DNA of 7,778 bases, taken from assembly GCA_020056125.1 (NCBI GenBank), contig JAGVIJ010000054.1, positions 1 to 7,778 on the forward strand, given 5' to 3'. Origin of the DNA: a bacterium. Its GTDB lineage: Bacteria; Patescibacteriota; Patescibacteriia; 2-12-FULL-60-25. Below, piece by piece: positions 1-5,226 of the stretch (its first letter is position 1; the number at the start of each line of letters is the position of its first letter). Both the position numbers and the translations under genes were made by a program. A model generated the notes under the pieces. It ran no database searches, had not been told where the DNA came from, and saw only the letters and a list, made by a program, of their open reading frames with translations.

Positions 1-826
1 GAGTCAACCCGCAATACATGGCTTCGAGCACGGTCTTGTCGATGGTGCGCGGAACCATATTGATAAAGGTGCGAAAACGCGGATAAATCTTTTTTAGTTC
101 TGGCATGGGTGTGGCGCCCTTAAAACTCACCCGATGTTCCAATTTTAAATCAATAACCAAATTTTTAATCTCCTCGGCATACGCCGGATCAATCCGCGGA
201 TCCTGCGGCTGGCCATAATGCGTCAGCCGATATTCAGGCGGCAACAGAGCCAGGGCGCGCAACACCAAATCAAAACGTTTGGAACGCGAAATGCGATGCA
301 CGCACAAAAGATGCGTAGCCGGTTCGCGCTCAGTTTCGGGCAATTCAATTGTTTTCCAAAACACTGTATCAATGCCGTGTCCGGTAACAATTTTGCGCCG
401 ATCGCCCTCATACTGCGGTAAACATTCTTTAGTGGCCGCAAACAGCCGTTTCACCGCTAATTCGCCGATGCGCAAAGCCAAGGTGCGCGTGTAATGTGTG
501 AACCACAAATACGCCGGAATCCCTCTTAAAAGCCACCACCAAGTTCCGGCCGCCAGCCAGCGCGGCGTCATATGAACAAACACTCGATCGTAATCCAAAG
601 TTAAAATTAATTTTTGAAAATTTAAAAATTGGCCCAGCCGCGAAACCCCGCGTTCCCCGCCCAAAGAATACACCGGGAACCGCAGACCGCAGGCGCCGCG
701 ATAAGTGCAAATAACTTGCACATCAAAACCCGCGTCGCTGAAAGCCTTGGCCCACAAAGCCGCAAAAGCTAAATCATCGTGCGTCTCATCGATCTTGGGC
801 GTGATGAATAAAATTTTTTGAGCCAT
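1..826 (-). CDS. Glycosyltransferase family 4 (GT-B), C-terminus cut by window edge
   Basis: An open frame of 275 codons runs without a stop from ATG at 826 to the left edge. The protein begins MAQKILFITPKIDETHDDLA, a Rossmann-type first strand of a GT-B enzyme. Residues 149-157 (GHGIDTVFW) match the linker motif before the donor-binding domain. Residues 177-191 (HRISRSKRFDLVLRA) resemble the R/K-containing donor phosphate loop with K183. DKTVLEAMYCGL (263-274) matches the C-terminal glutamate motif, with E268 as the second Glu of E-x7-E; the first position is R260, not Glu. About 100 residues of a normal GT4 are missing beyond the edge. By family it should transfer a sugar from a nucleotide donor to a lipid-linked or protein glycan at the inner membrane face; donor and acceptor cannot be read from sequence. 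It starts one base after the wecB stop (TAA-C-ATG) with no visible Shine-Dalgarno, so translational coupling is likely. Confidence 0.87.
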   Translation of the reverse strand, partial: MAQKILFITPKIDETHDDLAFAALWAKAFSDAGFDVQVICTYRGACGLRFPVYSLGGERGVSRLGQFLNFQKLILTLDYDRVFVHMTPRWLAAGTWWWLLRGIPAYLWFTHYTRTLALRIGELAVKRLFAATKECLPQYEGDRRKIVTGHGIDTVFWKTIELPETEREPATHLLCVHRISRSKRFDLVLRALALLPPEYRLTHYGQPQDPRIDPAYAEEIKNLVIDLKLEHRVSFKGATPMPELKKIYPRFRTFINMVPRTIDKTVLEAMYCGLT

Positions 827-827
827 G

Positions 828-1904
828 TTATAAGTTAAGCAAAATATCCGCGATGCGCTCGGCCACGCGCCCATCCCACAAATCCGGTATGCGGCCGGTT
901 TTCCATTCTCCGCGATGTACGCGTTCAGCCGCGTTCAAAATAGTTTGTGCATCGCGACCCACAATTTCGCTGGTGCCCACTTCCACAGTGATTGGCCGCT
1001 CGGTTTGTTCGCGCAAGGTCAAACACGGTACGCCTAAAACCGTGGTTTCCTCCTGCAAACCGCCTGAATCAGTCAGCGCCATTTTGGCATTTTTCGTTAG
1101 CGCCAGCATATCCAAATAACCAACCGGATCAATCAAACGAACCCGCGAGCCCAGATCGATCCCGTGTTCCAACAAACGCGCTTTGGTTCGCGGATGCACC
1201 GGGAAAATCAGAGGCAAGCGAGTCGCAATTGTACTTAAAACCTGTCCCAGCGCCTTCAGCACCGCGGGCTGATCAACATTTTCCGGCCGATGCATGGTCA
1301 ACAATCCATAGGCTCGAGGCGCCAAGCCATGAACACTCAAAATATTTGACCTGGCCGCATGAGGTTCAGCTCGGCGCAAAGTATCAATCATGATATTGCC
1401 CACCAAATGCACGCGCTCATCCGCGATGCCTTCATGTCTAAGATTTTCTATGCCCGACGGTTCGTTGACAAACAGCCGATCCGAATAATGATCCGCAATC
1501 ATGCGATTCAATTCTTCAGGCATCTTCCAATTAAAACTGCGCAAACCCGCCTCTACATGCACCACCGGAATATGCGCCATGACTCCGGCCATGGCTCCGG
1601 CCGCCGTAGACGTCACATCGCCCACCACTATGAGCATGTCCGGAGAACGATCGCGCAATACCGGCACCAGCGTATCAATGATTTTTTTGGTTTGTGTTTG
1701 ACGATCGCCCGGACCGATGCCTAAGTTGATATCCGGCTCCGGAATGTCCAATTCCTTAAAAAATACCTCGGACATTTTTTGGTCATAATGCTGACCCGTA
1801 TGCACAATACAAACCCCGGCGCCGCGTGCACGCAACACCGCATTTAATGGCGCAATCTTCATGAAATTCGGCCTTGCTCCGGCCAAAATCATAAAATTCT
1901 TCAT
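828..1904 (-). CDS. wecB: UDP-N-acetylglucosamine 2-epimerase (non-hydrolysing)
   Basis: A 358-residue protein, normal length for the WecB/MnaA family, which interconverts UDP-GlcNAc and UDP-ManNAc in the cytosol. Family motifs appear in order: GARPNFMKIAPL (9-20; R11 and K16 match conserved substrate-site residues), HTGQHYD (35-41), VVGDVTST (93-100; D96), HVEAGLRS (116-123; E118), MPEELNR (128-134; E130/E131), MHRPENVD (204-211; H205, equivalent to the catalytic His), PVHPRT (235-240), TDSGGLQEE (278-286) and REQTERP (298-304). No key residue looks lost, so activity is expected. I chose ATG at 1904 because the family starts directly at the MK-hydrophobic-GARP strand; a TTG at 1940 would add 12 unconserved residues. 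A weak GGGG lies 1-2 bases before the ATG. No wecC-like UDP-ManNAc dehydrogenase is visible nearby, so the product may be used as ManNAc. Symbol rests on family identity, not on a proven pathway. Confidence 0.96.
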   Translation of the reverse strand: MKNFMILAGARPNFMKIAPLNAVLRARGAGVCIVHTGQHYDQKMSEVFFKELDIPEPDINLGIGPGDRQTQTKKIIDTLVPVLRDRSPDMLIVVGDVTSTAAGAMAGVMAHIPVVHVEAGLRSFNWKMPEELNRMIADHYSDRLFVNEPSGIENLRHEGIADERVHLVGNIMIDTLRRAEPHAARSNILSVHGLAPRAYGLLTMHRPENVDQPAVLKALGQVLSTIATRLPLIFPVHPRTKARLLEHGIDLGSRVRLIDPVGYLDMLALTKNAKMALTDSGGLQEETTVLGVPCLTLREQTERPITVEVGTSEIVGRDAQTILNAAERVHRGEWKTGRIPDLWDGRVAERIADILLNL

Positions 1905-1949
1905 ACCCCGCAACTTACCCTGATTTTCTAAACTTGGCAATATTCAGGG
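1905..1949 (-). other. 45-base spacer with a weak inverted repeat
   Basis: This is the only gap above one base in the cluster, between the GT2 stop (TAG) and the wecB start. It holds 6-base arms CCCTGA (1949-1944, read on the minus strand) and TCAGGG (1923-1918) around a 20-base A/T-rich loop. There is no U-tract after it, so it does not look like an intrinsic terminator, and I see no convincing -35/-10 pair. It could be an RNA hairpin influencing wecB translation, or chance. Confidence 0.25.
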
Positions 1950-2645
1950 CTAAATTCCCAGCCGCAACTTCAACATACGCCAAATCAATCGCAAGTGGCG
2001 GATAATCTCTTTTTTATAATCCAATTTACTCTCGCCATGCATGCGTTGAGTTAGCGGCGCCGGAACTTCCACGATTTTTCTATGATCTTGAATCAAGAAA
2101 AAAAGAATTTCCGCGTTAATATCAAATCGGCTGGTTAATAATGGCAATTGTAAAAGTTGTTCGCGTTTATACAAACGAAAAATCGGACTTACATCTCTGA
2201 CGTACGCGCCCAATACAGCCGCATAAATCAAAGAGGCCAAATAAGAAATAGCCACGCGATATTTAGGGATATCCTTGTCATAGCCCGCCATTTTCGGAGA
2301 ACCTGATACCACATCCACATCGCCTTGCTTAAAACGTTCCAACAAACGCGACACCAGCGTGGGCGCAAAAGTGAGATCCGCATCCATGGTGATAATCAAA
2401 TCCCCCCGCGCCGCTTGGATGCCGGTCCGAATGGCCGCACCCATACCCATATTTTTTTCATGGCGAATTAATTTAACCGGCGCCGGCAAACTCGCGGCCA
2501 CTTGTGCTGTGTCATCGCGACTACCATCGTCTATGATTAAAATTTCGTACTCTTCGCCAAGCGCGTTAAACACCGGGATGACTTCCTGCGGAAAACGTTT
2601 TAAATTTTCAGCTTCATTAAAAGCCGGGAAAATAAAAGAAATCAT
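1950..2645 (-). CDS. GT2 glycosyltransferase, dolichol/polyprenyl-phosphate mannosyl synthase-like
   Basis: A 231-residue GT-A fold enzyme. The start FIFPAFNEAENL (4-15) and IIDDGSRDD (37-45; D39/D40) form the nucleotide-binding half, MDADLTF (87-93) holds the metal-binding D-x-D, VRDVSPIFRLYKR (149-161) matches the D-x-(T/S)-x-x-F-R-x-Y-R block of DPM synthases, and RMHGESKLDY (201-210) matches their R-x-x-G-x-S-K motif. By family it moves a hexose, often mannose or glucose, from NDP- or GDP-sugar to a polyprenyl phosphate on the cytoplasmic face. There is no C-terminal membrane domain of the GtrB kind; a hydrophobic stretch at 131-147 is internal and may touch the membrane. The ATG overlaps the TGA of the upstream GT4 (ATGA at 2645-2642) and lacks a Shine-Dalgarno. 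Its product is the natural donor for a GT-C enzyme such as the one encoded just upstream, which is inference from context. The sugar is not predictable. Confidence 0.93.
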   Translation of the reverse strand: MISFIFPAFNEAENLKRFPQEVIPVFNALGEEYEILIIDDGSRDDTAQVAASLPAPVKLIRHEKNMGMGAAIRTGIQAARGDLIITMDADLTFAPTLVSRLLERFKQGDVDVVSGSPKMAGYDKDIPKYRVAISYLASLIYAAVLGAYVRDVSPIFRLYKREQLLQLPLLTSRFDINAEILFFLIQDHRKIVEVPAPLTQRMHGESKLDYKKEIIRHLRLIWRMLKLRLGI

Positions 2646-3781
2646 ACAATTCTATTAAGCCGCTCAACTATCTGTTTGGTACGCTCTTGCCAGGTGTAAG
2701 GCAAGACCAACTGTTTCGCACGTTCCCCCGCTCGTTTACACCAACCGACATCCATCTGGATAGCGTGAAGAGCAGATAAAAAACCTTCTTGAGTCGTGGG
2801 GTAAAATCTGGCCACTCCCGAGTTCAAAACTTCGTGCGAAGATGGCACGTCGCTGGCTAATATAGGGAGTCCTACGGCCAAATATTCAAATTGTTTAAGC
2901 GGCGAAGTATATAAGCGGCCGATCGAAAAATCCGGCGAAGTGGTCAAAAGGCCTATATCAGCCGCCGGCAAAAGTCGCACGGCTTTTTCATGTTCTATAG
3001 CGGGCATTAAATGGACGCGCCCGACCACGCTCGGTTCAATTAATGCGCTCAAACGTTTGCGCTCGCCATCTGGACCGCCGATTAGCACCAAATGCGCGCG
3101 CTCATCGGTCTTAGGCCAAGCGCGAAGCACTAAATCCACGCCCTTCCAAGGATAAAAACCTCCGATATAAATCGCCACAAAAGCATCCGCCGGTAAATTA
3201 AGCTGGGCTCGAGCCTCTTCGCGAGTTAATAAATTTAAAAATTCTTCAGGGTTATAACCATCCTGAGCAAGATGTATTTTATCTTCAGCTATGCCCAGTC
3301 GGATCAACTCATCGCGCAACCCTCGAGAAATCACCACGTATAAACTGACCGCATCCTTCATGCGCTGCCAACGATCAAGGTTAGAAATTGGGCTGTCGTG
3401 CAATTCCAAAACCAACCGACGTCGGCCATTTTGCAATGCGTCCACCATGGCAAAATCGCGCGTATACCAAACATCAGCCGTTTGATCTTTCGCCCAAACT
3501 TTCAGCGCTCGAACAAATGCCCAGCGTTGCAACACGTACGCCAACCCCTTTAATTTAAACCAAGAGTAAGATAACGGATCCCAAGAACGCAAAGTGATAT
3601 GCCGAAACAAATCCCGCGGCAATTTAAAATAATCAAACAAATTTTTTCCGGTTGCGCGGTACGGGTTGATCAAAACCACCTCATGCCCCAGGCGGCTAAA
3701 CCAAGCGCAAGTTTGAATTATTTGATACGCATGCGCTCTTTCCGAAGGGATGCGCACGTTTTCTACATAGATGATTTTCAT
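2642..3781 (-). CDS. Glycosyltransferase family 4 (GT-B)
   Basis: A complete 379-residue GT-B enzyme. The N-terminal acceptor domain starts MKIIYVENVRIPSERAHAYQ, where the RIPSERAHA block is typical of GT4 proteins that bind near the N-terminus of a lipid-linked acceptor. The donor domain starts with FVAIYIGGFYPWKGVDLVLR (201-220; K213), followed by LVLIGGPDGE (231-240) and SPLKQFEYLAVGLPILASD (293-311; E299). The first Glu of the E-x7-E motif is Y291, a substitution I associate with the SPLK-type branch of GT4. It should add one sugar to a growing glycan at the inner membrane face; the sugar is unknown. Start ATG at 3781 lies inside the stop of the preceding 1249-residue frame (ATGA 3781-3778) and its own TGA overlaps the GT2 start (ATGA 2645-2642). 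The region before the ATG reads CCGGAACCGTGT, with no Shine-Dalgarno, so termination-reinitiation coupling is likely. Confidence 0.93.
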   Translation of the reverse strand: MKIIYVENVRIPSERAHAYQIIQTCAWFSRLGHEVVLINPYRATGKNLFDYFKLPRDLFRHITLRSWDPLSYSWFKLKGLAYVLQRWAFVRALKVWAKDQTADVWYTRDFAMVDALQNGRRRLVLELHDSPISNLDRWQRMKDAVSLYVVISRGLRDELIRLGIAEDKIHLAQDGYNPEEFLNLLTREEARAQLNLPADAFVAIYIGGFYPWKGVDLVLRAWPKTDERAHLVLIGGPDGERKRLSALIEPSVVGRVHLMPAIEHEKAVRLLPAADIGLLTTSPDFSIGRLYTSPLKQFEYLAVGLPILASDVPSSHEVLNSGVARFYPTTQEGFLSALHAIQMDVGWCKRAGERAKQLVLPYTWQERTKQIVERLNRIV

Positions 3782-5226
3782 ACACGGTTCCGGTTTTTTT
3801 TGGTACCCCTAAACTTATCCCATAAAGCTATCAATACCCACCCCGCATACACGGCCATTAAATTATCCAAAGGAATACGATATTTTGTATACCCGGCAAT
3901 CAAAGTATGCAATAGAGTATAAACAATAATGATGCTGAGCGGCAGCCAAACATTTTTATCGCGGCGACGCAGAGCAAATAAAATTCCCAACCAACCGCCA
4001 AAAATCACCACAGCCGAAGCCGCAGTTACCGCATTGCGCGCCAACCAAACTTTGAGCGGACTGCCGGCAAAAGACCAAGGCGCGCCGGTTTTGACCGAAG
4101 GAAAAAGCGACGGCTGCCAAAAAGTTTTTAATTTGAGCGCCTGCAATTTTAGCCCGTCGGTCCACCAATTTTCTTTAAGCCAGGTCTTGGTGAGACCCAT
4201 CCAATATTTACTGAATTCATATTCATCCAGGGATCCACGATCCGTACAACTAGTAATACGCCCAACCGGTTCTTTAGGATGCCATGCAGTCCAATAAATG
4301 GATTCACTAAACACACCGTCGCGTTTAAATTCTTCTTCCAACTCCGGCGGTAGACGATATTGTTTATAGTTAGGATCGGTAGAAGAAACCGTGACTTCAT
4401 CCACAATCTCCTGTGGCCAGCCGCGTTTGGTTAATTCATAAATCACCTCGTTATTAGCTTTGAACAAGGCGTGCCCCAAATCCGTGGTCAACGGAACAAA
4501 ATGATGGAACACGGTCCAGTTGCGATAAGTCCATGGTGCAATCAACCCAACGGAACACAAAGCCATGATTACAGCCGCAATCATTGTACGCTTCCAACTA
4601 GGCCACCATTTATAGAGCAACCACGCCACAATCAGCGGTGTGGCCGGCAAAATCGTACCTTGAACATAGGCTAAACAACCGACGGATAAACCGGCGCCAA
4701 AGGCATAACGCCACAATTTTTTATCCGCCAGCTTCAACATGAACCAGACCAGCAAAAGTAAAAAGAAACTGGAAAGGAAAGTATGATAGAACTGTGTGTA
4801 ATGATAAAAAGTGTAAGGATAAGCCGCCATTAAAAATCCGCCGACTAACGCCGCGCGTTTACCCACTAAGCGTCGACCCACCAGATACACCAGCCAGATG
4901 GCCGCACCCGCGATTATATTTTGTACAATGGCTTGCGCCCAAGTATTGGTGGGCGAAAAAATTGAATAAAGAGCCGTGAGAAAAAACAAAAATCCGGGTG
5001 AACGATAAGCCGAGGCGCAGCCGAGTTCTCCGGCAAAACTATAACCAAACCCGTGGAGCCAACGATCCACCAGGGTGAGGAAACCCCATTCCGGATTCAA
5101 CAACGAATTATGGAATAACACCACGGACGCGGCGCGCGATAAAATAATAAAAATGATCAAGCTAGCCACCCATAAATCCCAGCGCGGATGATGGGTATTT
5201 TTTGTACCGCATTCGTCATTCGGCAT
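3778..5226 (-). other. GT-C module of the 1249-aa frame: GT39/ArnT-like membrane glycosyltransferase
   Basis: Residues 768-1249. About ten or eleven hydrophobic segments are visible, near 785-803, 845-858, 865-884, 892-905, 914-932, 940-957, 958-973, 980-998, 1163-1186, 1193-1212 and 1217-1236. Recognisable marks of the ArnT/PMT-like superfamily are the first outer loop with GFGYS and AYRSPGF (826-846), APWTYRNWTVFHHFVPLTTD (997-1016) and KYRIPLDNL (1215-1223). A loop of about 160 residues (1000-1160) should face outside. Family role: transfer of a sugar from a polyprenyl-phosphate donor to a protein, lipid or glycan on the outer face. The usual acidic pair at the first loop reads P812-E813, with Glu kept and Asp absent by spacing to the glycines. 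It may also be translated alone from ATG at 5226 (MPNDECGTKN). Confidence 0.82.

Noticed and set aside
1081..1100. Heptamer-like ATTTTGGCATTTTTC in wecB
   Set aside because: It encodes the conserved KNAKMALTDSGG stretch of the epimerase and has an 8-base, not 7-base, spacing; chance resemblance to the repeat at 5210-5244.
1359..1724. Plus-strand open frame of 121 codons opposite wecB
   Set aside because: It lies fully antisense to a strongly conserved epimerase, has no recognisable domain and no ribosome site; such shadows are expected.
1918..1949. Inverted repeat between the GT2 gene and wecB as a terminator
   Set aside because: Only a 6-base stem with a 20-base loop and no following U-run; it does not meet intrinsic terminator form.
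3929..4297. Plus-strand open frame of 122 codons opposite the GT-C module
   Set aside because: Antisense to a clear membrane-protein frame, with composition reflecting its reverse complement and no family resemblance.
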